In this document: positions 41,086 through 53,114 of the stretch, piece after piece
How the letters are laid out: the number at the start of each line of letters is the position of its first letter
Position numbering within the stretch: the stretch's first letter is position 1
DNA from: Phallus indusiatus
Taxonomy: Eukaryota > Basidiomycota > Agaricomycetes > Phallales > Phallaceae
NCBI GenBank assembly: GCA_027605045.1
Contig: JAQFWX010000008.1
Coordinates: 682,001-746,000, forward strand
DNA length: 64,000 nt
Reading direction: 5' to 3'
Made by a program: the position numbers and the translations under genes
Notes under the pieces: generated by a model
What the model was told of the DNA's origin: nothing
Seen by the model: the letters and a program-made list of their open reading frames with translations, nothing else
Databases searched by the model: none

Positions 41086-44000
41086 TTATTTATCCGTAGG
41101 TGATTCAGCTTGTTGGGTAGTAGGAGGACCTGCCTGAGATCCCGAATTATACAATGCTTTAATAGCCAAGTCGTTTCGTTTTTGTCTCATGCGCTCTGCT
41201 TCTTCCGTCCCACCTGTCAACTTCAACTTCTTCCCTGACACGAAACCATTCAACTCGGCTTGAAATTCATCCGCCTGGTTAGCACGTTCCTTTTCACGAT
41301 TCTTCTCGCTGGCTGCGATGGCTTTCAAACGACGCTCGGGGTCAACAGCCGCACTTCGCACTTCAAGCATGACGGTGCTAAGTCCGTTATGGCCTTCCTC
41401 CATGGGTGGAGGACGGAACCGCGCTCTCGCGCTTCCAGTGGTACTCCGAAGTGAAATAACTTTCTCAATATGTCCGAACACCTCCGTAAGGGCCTTATGG
41501 TCTTCCGAAAGATCGTTCATGAATTCCTCTTGATAGCTTAAGAATTGCTGCTCTTCTACTATATTTTGAAGTTCTTCTTCCCATGTCTTCTTCCACATGG
41601 GCTTCACCGTTTGAATATGCTCGGTTAAACTCTCCAGTTCCTTCGCCGTGGATTCAATATCTGCCTTTAATGTAGTCATAACGCTTGATTTAGGGGAAAC
41701 ATGCCTCTTAAGCACATCGTGCTTGAGAGTCTCGACCATATCTTGGAGCTCCTCCACTTTAGTCAGAATATTCTGACTACGCTTGTCCATAGTCGCTTTC
41801 CCAGTGTCAATAAAACCTCGCGCGCCACCAATCTTCGTCGACGCAAGTTCACGCACGCTAGCAGTTTGCGACCGGAGGGTGGTCAACGATTCCTTGGTTT
41901 GGTTCATAAAGTCCGTGTATAGTTGTCGAATAACACCCAAATCTCGACGCAGATTTTGAACCTCGTCAAACTGCGTTTTCAAATCGGATACAATCCTGGT
42001 CGTTGCAATATCCGACATCGCCACCGAATTTCCCGTCATTTGAGGCATAACGGGCGCTGGAGATGTCGGAGCACGCAGAACATCATCCGCAGACGGCATT
42101 TTGATCAACTTGAAATCCTCACTTTGGAGTTTGGACAGTCGAGCAACACGTCGAGCAATATTGGCAAACTGATTTTCTGACGGGCGTGGCATAGAAGGTG
42201 ATTGGCTAAGTGTCAAGTTGGAAGCTTGGGCGGGAAGAGATTGTCGGCGTGAAGAAGTTATCGTCGTCCTCAAGTCCTTGATATCTTGAGTTAAATTGGA
42301 GATTTGCAGATCAATATGCTGTTTAATTTGATCGAGAGCTTGATTTTAAAAGTCAGTACGAAGAAAAACATGTGCAATGAATTTATAGTACACTTACGTT
42401 CAATATTTAGAGACAACAGTGACTTATCTTTAACATCATCCATATCTTCTAATTCATACTGAATATGACTAGAGGGATCGTTGATATATATAGCGGGAAA
42501 GTTTTCAAGTCCGGGATTATACGAAAACTTGTCAGTAAAATGCAGGCGGAGGGACGGGATTGACAATCCATCTCGTTCCAAAGTTAGTTTCTTGACTTGT
42601 AGACCAACTTTAAGGAAAACTGTAACAGACTCCGAGCCCAGCGATGTCGAAGGTTTTTCGCTCGCCGGCGACGATTCTGGTGGTTGGACGTCATTGGTCC
42701 CGGTGACTTGTTCGGGAGTAACCTCTAAAGTTGGAACGAAAAATGTTTCAGGGACGGGTGGAACAGGAGGTGCATTCTTAGCCGGAGAGTACGTTCTAGG
42801 CTGTCTCTTGGAATGAGGAGACGGAGACGCGCTATCGGCTCTATTTCTTCCATCACTATTGGTGCGACTGAGACTCTTCGATGGGCTCTTTACAACGGCA
42901 CTTGGACTTTCAATCTCCTCAACTAACGATTCCAAGTCCCCTGGAGTCAGTGTTGCTCCGAGCATAGCGCTACGCCTGTTTTTCCTTCTATCTTCACCGG
43001 CAGTCAGCTTATCTAGAGTGGTCATTCCCGACTTATCTCTCCCACCCGCAATTTTGGTGATATTGTATGTAGAAAAACGCTTCGAAGCCCGTCTGCCGAA
43101 TGCTTCAGTTTTTTTCAACGCGTCTAGAGAGCTTTCCATTGCAGGAGCTCTAGCACTCTCAGGAGTAATGTAGTCTTTTTCTGGAGTAAGAAGCGGGCTG
43201 TGTTCGTGATCAATGGCTTGCGTGATGTCTGCCTGGGAAGACTTCCTGTCTGGCGAGGGACCATTCGATCCTGCTGAGATTTCAGTACCGGGCGTGGTGG
43301 GGAAATGAACAGGCGGATCCGTAAGAGAATATCGTGCTACAGTAGCAGGTACAGGCACAGGAGTAAAACCTTGGTTGCCAGGTCTGGTGGTAGGCGGAAC
43401 AAATGCTTCATTATTCTCTTCTAACGGAACAGGTGGAGGAAGCGCAGGTGGTTGATTGAAGTAGCCCGGAGATTGTCGAGCTCTTGTGCTCTGAGATGGA
43501 GAACCCCCTCGCTCTGATAAAGAACCAGATACTCGTGCCAATTGTTCTTCCCCGCGAGGCGGATCGTGCTCGGAAACGATTTCTCTTTCTCTTCGTAATA
43601 GAGAAGATTGCGACTCGCGTTGAGAGTCCCTAATAGATGTTCTCGCACGACCATGATCGGCACGAGAACTCCGGCTACTTGATGAACCTGTAGACCCCTT
43701 GGTACGCTCAATCATACGACGATAAATAGTTTGTTTTTGTCGAAGACCGTGTAAAAGATTTGTAATAATTTTGCGGACATCAGGAAGATAGAGATCTAAC
43801 ACGGCCTGTGAGGCATCCTCTGATAAACATGCCTCGAGGATATGACGAAGATCGTCTGGGACTGACATAAGCTCACTTTGTCAAAAATGTTAATACACCG
43901 TGCCCTTTCCTATGAACTAAACAGAAAAAGCAAAGAAGAGTTACTTGCCTCATATCGATGTTGCACTGACTGAACGCTGCCACTGCCGCATTAAAATCAT

Positions 44001-44353
44001 TTCCCAGACGTACATAGACATCGCTGACGTCCGTTTCCGTTATGCGGCCTTTGCTCCATTCTGTCAGGGATTCCAATAGCTCTTTAATTGCAACTAATAA
44101 ACGGGTGACAGCTGTTTCCACAGCAGGGTTACTGTACTACAAAAACACTTATGAACACCCTAAATTGGCAAAAATGAGACTGAGATGAGCCATTTACCTC
44201 GCGTCTTCCGCCGTGGCGCGAGCCCTGCGATGAAGTAGAACCGGTGTGGCGATGGTAACCTGAAGAGCCCGTGGAGGACGGGTAGGCCGACATGGGTGTT
44301 GAGGGAGAATGATAAGGGTTTGGGGAGGGAAAATAGACTGGATCATTCTGCAT
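41086..44353 (-). CDS. BUD6: Actin-interacting polarity factor Bud6/Aip3
   Basis: Cofactor of formins that promotes actin-cable nucleation at sites of polarised growth. ATG 44353: MQNDPVYFPSPNPYHSPSTP, Ser/Pro-rich. Next is TAVTRLLVAIKELLESLTEW, then NIDM joined to SELMSVPDDLRHILEACLSE across a GC-AG intron (43948-43876). A long disordered Ser/Pro region follows (about 42650-43700). The conserved C-terminal AIP3 domain has LRLHFTDKFSYNPGLENFPA and IYINDPSSHIQYELEDMDDV, then a coiled coil (SDLKTQFDEVQNLRRDLGVI, KVEELQDMVETLKHDVLK) to TAA 41086-41088. The start codon is confirmed by the lack of an upstream ATG in frame. It faces TMA16 head-to-head. Confidence 0.92.
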
Positions 44354-44439
44354 GACAGGCAAACAAGGCGACAAAGCTGGACTGAGAATTTTAAGCGCCC
44401 GTTGATTCTCGTTAGTTGAGAAGAACAATCAGTCAGGTC
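44354..44439. promoter_or_regulatory. 86-bp bidirectional promoter region
   Basis: Only 86 bp separate the BUD6 ATG (44353, minus) from the TMA16 ATG (44440, plus). Both promoters or leaders must share this DNA or overlap into the genes. No TATA box is evident. Confidence 0.6.
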
Positions 44440-45145
44440 ATGGTTGCTCCAGCCAACAAAAAACCTGCGCCAACATCAAAACAAAAGCAGATAAAGGAGA
44501 AGATTTTCCATCCTCAGTCCAGAAAAGCTGGACAGTTGGAATGGACGCAGTTGCGGAAGGCGAAAATGGCGTCAGCAGCTCAAAAGAAAGCGAAGAAAGA
44601 GTCAGCTAAAGGTGAGCCATGGTGAAAATAACAAGATGAAATATTAATATTCATATGCAAAAAAATAGTCGATAGATTTGTGTTCTTTTATCACGCCATC
44701 CCACCAGAGGTAGAGGCTGTTTCTCTGGAAGAGTTGCATACTATCGTACGAGACATTTGGCTCAAACGACACGATGAAGAATTGAGCCAGGAAAAAGCAT
44801 TGCGCCGGAAAGGCAGACCGAAGAGTTCGAATCAGACGCGTCTCGAGGAAATTATCTTACATGAATCAGAAGAATATCGGACAGGCTTCGGTGAGTAGGA
44901 CCTCGGAGCATATCACGTCCTACCACTAAACGACTCATTGTTCCTGGTCGCCAGAGGTTCCTGACTTGACGCACCCGCCGACAGTCAAGCTATTCCGCCA
45001 GTGGGGTCAGACAGGTGTCGGCTATTTGGACATTCTGCGGTATATTCGAATAAACTCGGAAGACCCGACTCAAGTTCTTGTTTCGAGAGCAGGTCGGCAT
45101 GAAAGCCTCACAACTCCTGATGTCGCCATGTCGGACATTAATTAG
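44440..45145 (+). CDS. TMA16: Translation machinery-associated protein 16
   Basis: Ribosome-associated factor found on late nuclear pre-60S particles. Three exons. ATG 44440: MVAPANKKPAPTSKQKQIKE, followed by KIFHPQSRKAGQLEWTQLRK, a strong family signature. Exon 2 has VDRFVFFYHAIPPEVEAVSL, EELHTIVRDIWLKRHDEELS and RKGRPKSSNQTRLEEI. Exon 3 has VPDLTHPPTVKLFRQWGQTG, VGYLDILRYIRI and ends SDIN, TAG 45143-45145. Highly basic N-terminus, length about 190 residues as usual. Confidence 0.93.
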
Positions 45146-45530
45146 ATATCACGTTTCTGTAGCCAAAATGCATTGATATCAATTTAAAGAACGTGCCTGC
45201 GTTCCTTACTGTCAAACAAAACACAACCATGTCATACCATTACAGACCATTACAGACCATTACTTGGTTATACATGCCATATGTACATCTGTAGATATGA
45301 GCTTCTGAATTTATTTATTTTGTAAAATGAAATTGCTTATGGCACGTGATCAATTCTTAGGCTATCTTAAGGGCGGTCCGTCGGCGTCCACGTCGTCAGC
45401 GAGTCGCGACGCTAAAAACAGTCTCTGCATGAGCTAAATTCCTGCGCGCTGTTCCGAACCTTCTTCACCTTTTCTTCCACATTTTTTCCATTTGCTCTCT
45501 CGGAGCCTCTCCTTTAAGCAACCTCCTATC
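45146..45530 (+). other. Intergenic, 385 bp
   Basis: Holds the TMA16 3' end and the GDP-mannose transporter promoter. A CACGTG E-box lies at 45343-45348 and a pyrimidine-rich run just upstream of the ATG (45465-45520). A short tandem repeat is listed separately. Confidence 0.5.
45236..45263 (+). repeat. Short tandem repeat, 10-bp unit
   Basis: Unit ACCATTACAG is present 2.8 times in a row, about 90 bp after the TMA16 stop. Probably a neutral slippage product. Confidence 0.8.
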
Positions 45531-47062
45531 ATGTCTTCTCAAGATCGTGCAGGAGAGCACGATACTCCCAGGGGCGACTACGTTGCGGTCCCGCTAACAG
45601 AAGATGTTGATCTACAAAGAAAGAAGAACGCCAATGGACAGGCATCTTCTCCAGACATACTATCGAACTCTGCTATACCACCAATCTTGTCATATTGCGT
45701 TGCTAGTATAACAATGACAGTTGTTAACAAAGTATGTACATGGCTTCCAGATTTCTATCTCTCGTCGCTCAACGGTTCCTCAAGTTTGTTGTATCAGGAA
45801 GGGACTTTTCCATGAACTTTCTTCTGTTGTGTCTCCAATCCATTGTATGCGTCGCATGTGTGTGGCTGTCGAAAAAAGCAAATCTCATTTCTTTTCGAGA
45901 TTTTGACATTGGAGACGCCAAGCAGTGGTTTCCCATCAGCTTCTTGCTAGTTCTCGTCATCTATACAGGCTCAAAGAGTCTCGTGAGTTTCCGCTAGTGG
46001 TCCCTCATTCCTTTCTCATCCCGGCTGAAAACGTTTTCCGCGGACAGCAAAACCTTCCCATACCAGTATACACCATATTCAAGAACTTGACTATCATTCT
46101 TATTGTCCGTTCCGTCCCGTTTTCTTCCTTAATTTTTTGTCTCCTTTGGTCTCACGAAATTTCGGTTTTCACAGGCTTATGGTGAAGTTCTATGGTTCGG
46201 AGGACGTGTGACCGGATTGACCCTTGGGTCCTTCGTGCTAATGGTCGTTTCTTCCATCATCGCAGCATGGAGTGATATCAGCCAGACACTAGCCACTTAT
46301 TCTATCTGGCTTTCTGAAGCCGTAGAAACGGATGCACGTATGAATTCTGTCGTACTAGTGAACTCCGGTTACGTTTGGATGTTGGCAAATTGTCTGGCCC
46401 AAGCTGCCTATGTATGTTGTTTATATTTTTGAACTTTGAAATAAGCCGACATGTTATGGTATGGACAGGTTCTTGCTATGCGCAAGCGTATCAAAAACAT
46501 TGGATTTAAAGACTGGGATACCATGTTCTATAATAACCTCCTTTCGATCCCGGTTCTTATCCTATTCTCTATGATTATCGAAGACTGGGGCACAGAAAAT
46601 CTCACTAAAAACTTGTACGGTATTTGCGCGCTCTTATTTCAGAGTACTGTGCTGAATAGTTCTCTTTTAAGCCCACCGGAGACAAGGAATGTACTACTGT
46701 TCGCGATTGCTTTTTCGGGGGCTGCAGCCGCTTTCATCTCGTACTCGACTGCTTGGTGCGTTCGAACGACTAGCAGCACGACATATAGGTAAGGCAGTTA
46801 AACCTGTTGTTTCTTCTACACTATCACTCAACTATGTGTCATTGATAACAGCATGGTGGGAGCTCTGAACAAATTACCTGTAGCTGCATCGGGCATGATC
46901 TTTTTTGGTGATCCAGTCACCCTAGGATCTGTTTCTGCAGTCTCTATAGGGTTCTTGGCAGGATTGGTTTACGCCGTCGCTAAGAACAACCAAAATAAGG
47001 CAGAAAAAGCTAAAAACGATGCGCCTCTCCCTTTACACAATAGAAAGGCTATGAACCATTAG
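45531..47062 (+). CDS. VRG4: Golgi GDP-mannose transporter
   Basis: Nucleotide-sugar antiporter of the drug/metabolite family that supplies GDP-mannose to Golgi mannosyltransferases. ATG 45531: [20 protein letters not shown]. The cytosolic N-terminus is followed by helices [58 protein letters not shown] and [20 protein letters not shown]. Key binding motifs are FYNNLLSIP (about 46530) and [20 protein letters not shown] (46859-46920), which contact GDP-mannose in the yeast protein. The C-terminal tail is Lys/Asn-rich and ends RKAMNH, TAG 47060-47062; a basic tail of this kind is used for COPI retrieval. About seven introns. Transport should be active. Confidence 0.95.
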
Positions 47063-48139
47063 AAGTGTTTGCATATATTTATTATCCGCTACGAGTTTTT
47101 GTCATTTTAACAGGCTACAGATACATTCTTCCATTGATCACGAAGGGTCTTGCATCCTGTGCTTTTGGCATCGCGATTTGACGAATGAAGAACCGAGATG
47201 TAGCCACAGAAATCCTATTGACGGTACATGAAAGCATCGAAATGTATTTGAAATTTCAAGAGTGGCGTCTACCCGAAGCTTTATGCCAAGTCTCCCGGTC
47301 TTGGACGAGCAGTCCAAGCTTCATTTAAGAAAAGCAATAAAACTTATCTGAACTCGATAGTTAAAACCTTTGAACCGTCTGTGTGCGAATCGTATTGACA
47401 GCTTGATATGATATATGCATTAACGCTTATACGGCTGTGTGGCAATCCTTATCTGCGTGCGGCATCACTAGTTCCATTCACTCCCTCGTCGTCTTAATTG
47501 TTATCACAAATGATGGAAGTATGCAAATATCCTTCCGCTTTATTGTTCAGGGACAAGAAGCCCAATTTGACAATGACGATATTGGAAGGCAAGGCGTTCA
47601 TTGTGAGTCGCTTGAGACAAACAATTCAGTTGCACCCTTACTCGCACGTGAAAAACTCCGAACGCATTGATGCGATGGGGCACGACGGATGTTTTTCTGG
47701 GTTCGATGTGAGAAGACAAGCGTCTCTTCTATTGCTTAAAGGCATCCTGGGGCAAATGGACTTCCGAGAGGTTTTTTGTAATGCCCGCTCTACACTTTGA
47801 AGCAGTATTTAAACACTTTAAGCTATCAAACCTTGTGAGATTTGATTGATTCGTCAAGACCTGGTTAGGGTTAAAGGCTGATAGGACAGTGTATCATGGA
47901 AAGGAATATTCGCCGGGTAACAACCAAATTCCTTGGGATTTTGATCAATTTCATATGACATTTGGTGAGAATTGAGTCGATCACGGCTGGGCCAATAGGA
48001 TTGCGGAGTTCGAAACGGAGACCCGCTGCTCCATCTTATCGTCGGCCTGACGTGACTTGTGTATTTATACCAAGTTGGAATATTTCCCGCCGCAAAGTCG
48101 AGTCGACATTCTCCCCTTCTCTGTCAATCTCTACGAAAT
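47063..48139 (+). other. Intergenic, about 1.1 kb, one unexplained small ORF
   Basis: Contains the transporter 3' end, the pyruvate carboxylase promoter and a 96-codon unspliced ORF from ATG 47510 to 47800 (MMEVCKYPSALLFRDKKPNL at its start). It resembles nothing I know, and the stretch has no other clear exon. A CT-rich segment just before 48140 looks like the carboxylase leader. Confidence 0.4.
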
Positions 48140-51100
48140 ATGGTTTCTTCCTTGCAGCCAGTAATGCCTCTGACGCCGAGGCCGAGGTCCCCCACGTCGT
48201 CGTCGGCCTCTCATACCATCCACACAATCCGGCGCAAGGCAGCAGGTCATACTGGTCCATTGCCAAAGGTTTTGGTAGCAAACCGTGGTGTACGTGATCA
48301 TACTGTTCTTTCGTTTGATTACCTCTAAAACATCGCTCTGTTAGGAAATCGCCATCCGTGTCTTTAGAACCGCTCATGAGTTGGGAATGTCAACAGTTGC
48401 TATTTTCTCATATGAAGATCGAATGTCAGCTCATCGTCAAAAAGCAAGTGGATATATACGTTCATCATTATACAAAGTATATTAAATACTTCTGCAGGCG
48501 GATGAAGCATATCAAGTTGGCAAGGGTCTTACGCCCGTCGGTGCCTACCTGGCTCAGGATGATATCATCAAGATCGCGCTTGAACATGGTGTAGACATGA
48601 TCCATCCCGGGTGAGCCGAACACCTCCTTTGACAAGGAGCAATAGCCGCTGACCGGCGGGTACGCTTCCCGCTTTTTCAGCTATGGTTTTCTTTCAGAGA
48701 ATGCGGAATTCGCCCGTAAAGTCGAAAGTGCAGGTATCAGTTTCGTCGGACCCTCTCCCGAAGTCATTGACAGCTTGGGCGACAAGACAAAGGCTCGTAC
48801 TATAGGTTGACAATTTACCTTATTGGCCACTCTTCGTTTTTATTCACAAACTACTCTGCAGCAATGAAAGTCGGGGTTCCAGTTGTGCCCGGAACACCCG
48901 GTCCTGTGGCCACTTACACAGAAGGCGCTGACTTTATAAAGGAATGCGGTTTTCCAGGTTTGTATTTAGCCCGCATATATCCGGTGGGTTTTGTTCCATA
49001 ATTGACATAGTTGCCAGTTATCATCAAGGCCGCCATGGGTGGTGGTGGGCGTGGTATGCGTGTCGTCAGGAAAGAGGAAGAGTTCAAGGACGCTTTTGAA
49101 CGTGCCGTCAGCGAAGCTAAATCCGCATTCGGAGACGGAACCGTGTTCATCGAACGTTTCTTAGAACGACCTCGTCATATTGAAGTTCAGCTTCTTGCTG
49201 ATGGTGAAGGACACACTATCCATCTCTTCGAGCGTGATTGTTCCGTCCAGCGAAGACACCAAAAGGTCGTAGAAGTTGCGCCAGCTACACATCTCCCAGA
49301 ACCACTCCGTCAAGCCATTCTCAATGACGCTATCAAGTTGGCCAAGAGTGTAGGATATAGAAACGCCGGGACAGCCGAATTTTTGGTCGATCAATCAGGT
49401 CGTCATTATTTCATTGAAATCAACCCTCGTATTCAAGTCGAGCACACCATTACTGGTATGTCTTTTATCCCATAAAAAGTAAAGACCGGAGAACGCGTAT
49501 TTATTAAGCGATTTAGAGGAAATAACCGGCATTGATATTGTTGCTGCCCAAATTCAAATCGCGGCTGGCGCGACTTTGTCCCAGCTGGGTTTAATGCAAG
49601 ACGCGATCATCAAACGTGGATTTGCTATTCAATGCCGTGTTACTACAGAAGATCCATCGCAGAATTTCCAGCCTGATACGGGTAAAATCGAAGTGTACCG
49701 TAGTGCTGGTGGTAATGGTGTTCGTTTGGACGCGAGTTCGGGTTTCGCTGGAGCGAGAATTACGGTATGAGGTTGATGCTGTTTGTTCTGGTCCGCTGGT
49801 AATTGATAGTATTCTTTCATTAGCCGCATTATGACAGCTTGTTGGTCAAAGTCAGTGTTAGTGGTGCTACCTATGAAGTAGCGCGTCGCAAAATGCTCCG
49901 TGCACTTGTCGAATTCAGAATTCGAGGTGTCAAGGTTGGTTTTATCATATTGGCAGTGACACAATCCGACGGCTTTTACAGACAAATATTCCTTTCCTAA
50001 TGCAACTCATAACCCATGATGTTTTCGCCGACGGGAGGACGTGGACTACAGTAAGCATTTAACTAGTGAGAACGTAGATTTGCAAGCCTGAAACATTTGT
50101 AGTTCATTGACGATACTCCTGATTTGTTCAACTTGATCCATGGACAAAATCGTGCCCAGAAATTACTAGCATATCTAGGTGATCTGGCCGTCAACGGAAG
50201 CAGTATTAAAGGACAACAAGTAATTCATAACTTCCATCGTGTTTACAATACTTTGCTGATCAGTCTTATTATTTTTTAGGGTGAACCAGGATTGAAGACT
50301 GACGTTGTCATCCCACATCTAGCTAATCGTGATGACCCTGATGGCCCACCCTTGGACACTTCTGTTCCATGCACCACTGGTTGGCGTAATATTTTATTGG
50401 AAAAAGGACCGGAAGGTTTCGCCAAAGCCGTTCGAGAGTATCCTGGTACACTTATCATGGATACTACATGGCGTGATGCACACCAGTCTCTTTTGGCTAC
50501 CCGTCTTAGAACAGTTGACATGGCGAACATCGCAAAGGAAACGAGTTATGCTTTGGCTAATGCATTCAGTATTGAATGTTGGGGTGGAGCAACGTTTGAT
50601 GTTGCCATGCGATTCTTGTATGAAGATCCTTGGGAACGTTTGGTTAGTACCACCACGCTCTGCTTTATCGAGACTGTGCCTAACAATTTCTGCAGCGTAC
50701 GCTGCGTAAACTTGTTCCAAACATTCCCTTCCAAGCACTTGTCCGAGGTGCTAATGCAGTTGGTTACACGAGTTACCCGTACGTTTCGCAACATTCACCT
50801 GCCCTTTCGGCATTAATTGCTGTATAGAGATAATGCTATTTATGATTTCTCGAAGAAAGCGGTTGAGAGTGGTCTCGATATCTTCCGTGTTTTCGATTCG
50901 TTGAACTACATCGGTGAGTGAAACTAATCTTATACGAAGAAACATAAAGTTCTGACCTTTCTATGTAATAGAAAACGTGTGTATCGCGACGAATCTCATT
51001 CAATTCTGATTTGAACTGACTTTGGACAGATGAAACTTGGTATCGACGCAGCTAAAAAAGCCGGCGGTGTCGTTGAAGCTGTTGTTTGCTACAGTGGAGA

Positions 51101-53114
51101 CGTTGCGAACCCAAAGAAGACGAAATACACTCTACAATACTATTTAGATTTTGTTGATCAGCTGGTCAAAGAAGGCATCCACATTTTGGGAGTCAAAGAT
51201 ATGGCCGGTCTTTTGAAACCCGAAGCAGCCAAGATGTTAGTGTCATTTCCCGGCGTCCTATGACCATTGTTCGCTAATATTTTTCAGGCTAATTGGTGCC
51301 ATTCGCGAAAAGTATCCTGATATTCCCATTCATGTCCATTCCCATGATACCGCTGGTATTGCAGCTGCAAGTATGATAGCTGCGGCTCTAGCGGGTGCTG
51401 ATATCGTCGATGTGGCAATTGACAGTCAGTATTCTTTCTTTCTTCTTTCGGAAGATGATTCTCATGATCAACCAGGCATGTCTGGTCTCACATCTCAACC
51501 TTCTATGGGAGCGGTTTGTATGGCTTTAGAACAAACAAACCTGGGAACTGGAATCCGTTATGACGACATCCAAGCACTGAACTTGTACTGGACCCAAGTT
51601 CGCCAATTATATAGCTGCTTCGAGGCCAACGTGCGAGCCTCAGACTCTAGTGTGTTTGATCATGAAATGCCTGGTGGTCAGTATACGAACTTGATGGTAA
51701 GAAGACTGCTCTATCTTAATTTTGTTGGTCTCATGGTTATATTCTTACAATACTAGTTCCAAGCTTCTCAGCTTGGTTTAGGCACACAATGGACTGGTTA
51801 GTGCTCTTTAAACGTTCGCGTCACGTAAAGGGACTTCTTTGACTGACCTTCGTATAATAGAGATAAAGAAGAAGTACATCGAGGCTAATCAACTGGTACT
51901 TGGTTTATCTTCAAAAATGATTGGCTTAAATAACCTATCTTGTCCAGTGTGGAGATGTTATCAAGGTTACGCCTTCTTCGAAGGTCGTCGGAGACTTTGC
52001 ACAATGGATGACCTCGAACAACTTCTCGAAGCAAGATGTTTTGGACCGCGCGGAATCATTGGACTTCCCATCTTCTGTCGTTGAATTCTTCCAAGGATAC
52101 CTAGGACAGCCAGTCGGTGGATTCCCAGAGCCCTTGCGAACCCACGTCATTCGTAACAAGCCACGAATTGATGGTCGACCAGGTGCAACGATGAAACCTC
52201 TTGACTTTGAAACAATGAAATCGGATTTGCGGGCCAAGTTCGGTAATCACATCACAGATCTTGATGTTACATCGTATGCCATGTACCCGAAAGTGAGTTA
52301 GAATCAGCGGATTGTGAGGAACGACCTTATCTGAGCTTTCTCTCAGGTCTTCGAAGAATATCAAGCATTTATCCAGAAGTTCGGAGATTTGAGGTATATT
52401 TACACTCATCTTTCCCCTTTGATAGATAGAGAGCTAAGGGTTTTTGAACTGAATTTAATGACAGCATTGTTCCCACCCGATACTTCTTAGGTAAACCCAA
52501 GATGGAAGAGGAGATGCATATTTCCATTGAAAAAGGAAAAACACTGATTATTCGACTACTTGCTATTGGAAACGTCGTCGAAGGCAAAGGTGTTCGCGAT
52601 GTATGGTTCGAAGTGAATGGAGAAGTATGCTTTTTTTACGTTGTTACATTGAATGCTATTTTTACCAAGGTTCTCTTCTTCTTTCTCAGGTACGTGCGGT
52701 CCCCGTAGAGGACAACTCTGTCGCAGTTGATGCGGTTACGCGTGAGAGAGCCACCTCAGACCCTGGATCAGTTGGAGCTCCTATGTCTGGTGTTGTGGTA
52801 GAAGTTAGGGTGACCGAGGGCCACGAGATCAAACGTGGCGACATCGTCTGTGTCCTATCAGCTATGAAGGTGAGCAAGCCGACCCGTCTCTCAGTTACAT
52901 TGAATTATTTGAAACAAACAAAATTGCACTTTTAGATGGAAAGCGCTGTATCAGCTCCAGTTTCAGGACATGTCAAGCGGGTGATTGTTAGTGAAGGTGC
53001 GTTTTCACATTGCTATGCTAGGTTGTTTACTATGACGTCTGAGCACACGCACAAAACTTTTTTCTAGGCGATTCTATCAACTCGGGAGACTTGATTGTTG
53101 AAATCACACATTAA
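48140..53114 (+). CDS. PYC: Pyruvate carboxylase
   Basis: Biotin enzyme making oxaloacetate from pyruvate, bicarbonate and ATP. ATG 48140: [20 protein letters not shown]; a Ser/Arg-rich leader precedes [20 protein letters not shown]. Biotin carboxylase domain: [31 protein letters not shown] (ATP loop), [15 protein letters not shown] and [13 protein letters not shown]. Carboxyltransferase domain: [68 protein letters not shown]. The biotin carrier domain ends the protein: [27 protein letters not shown], with the biotin Lys codon at 52867-52869 directly followed by an intron. TAA 53112-53114. More than 20 introns. Fungal enzymes are normally cytosolic; the leader here is only weakly like a mitochondrial signal. 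Confidence 0.97.
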
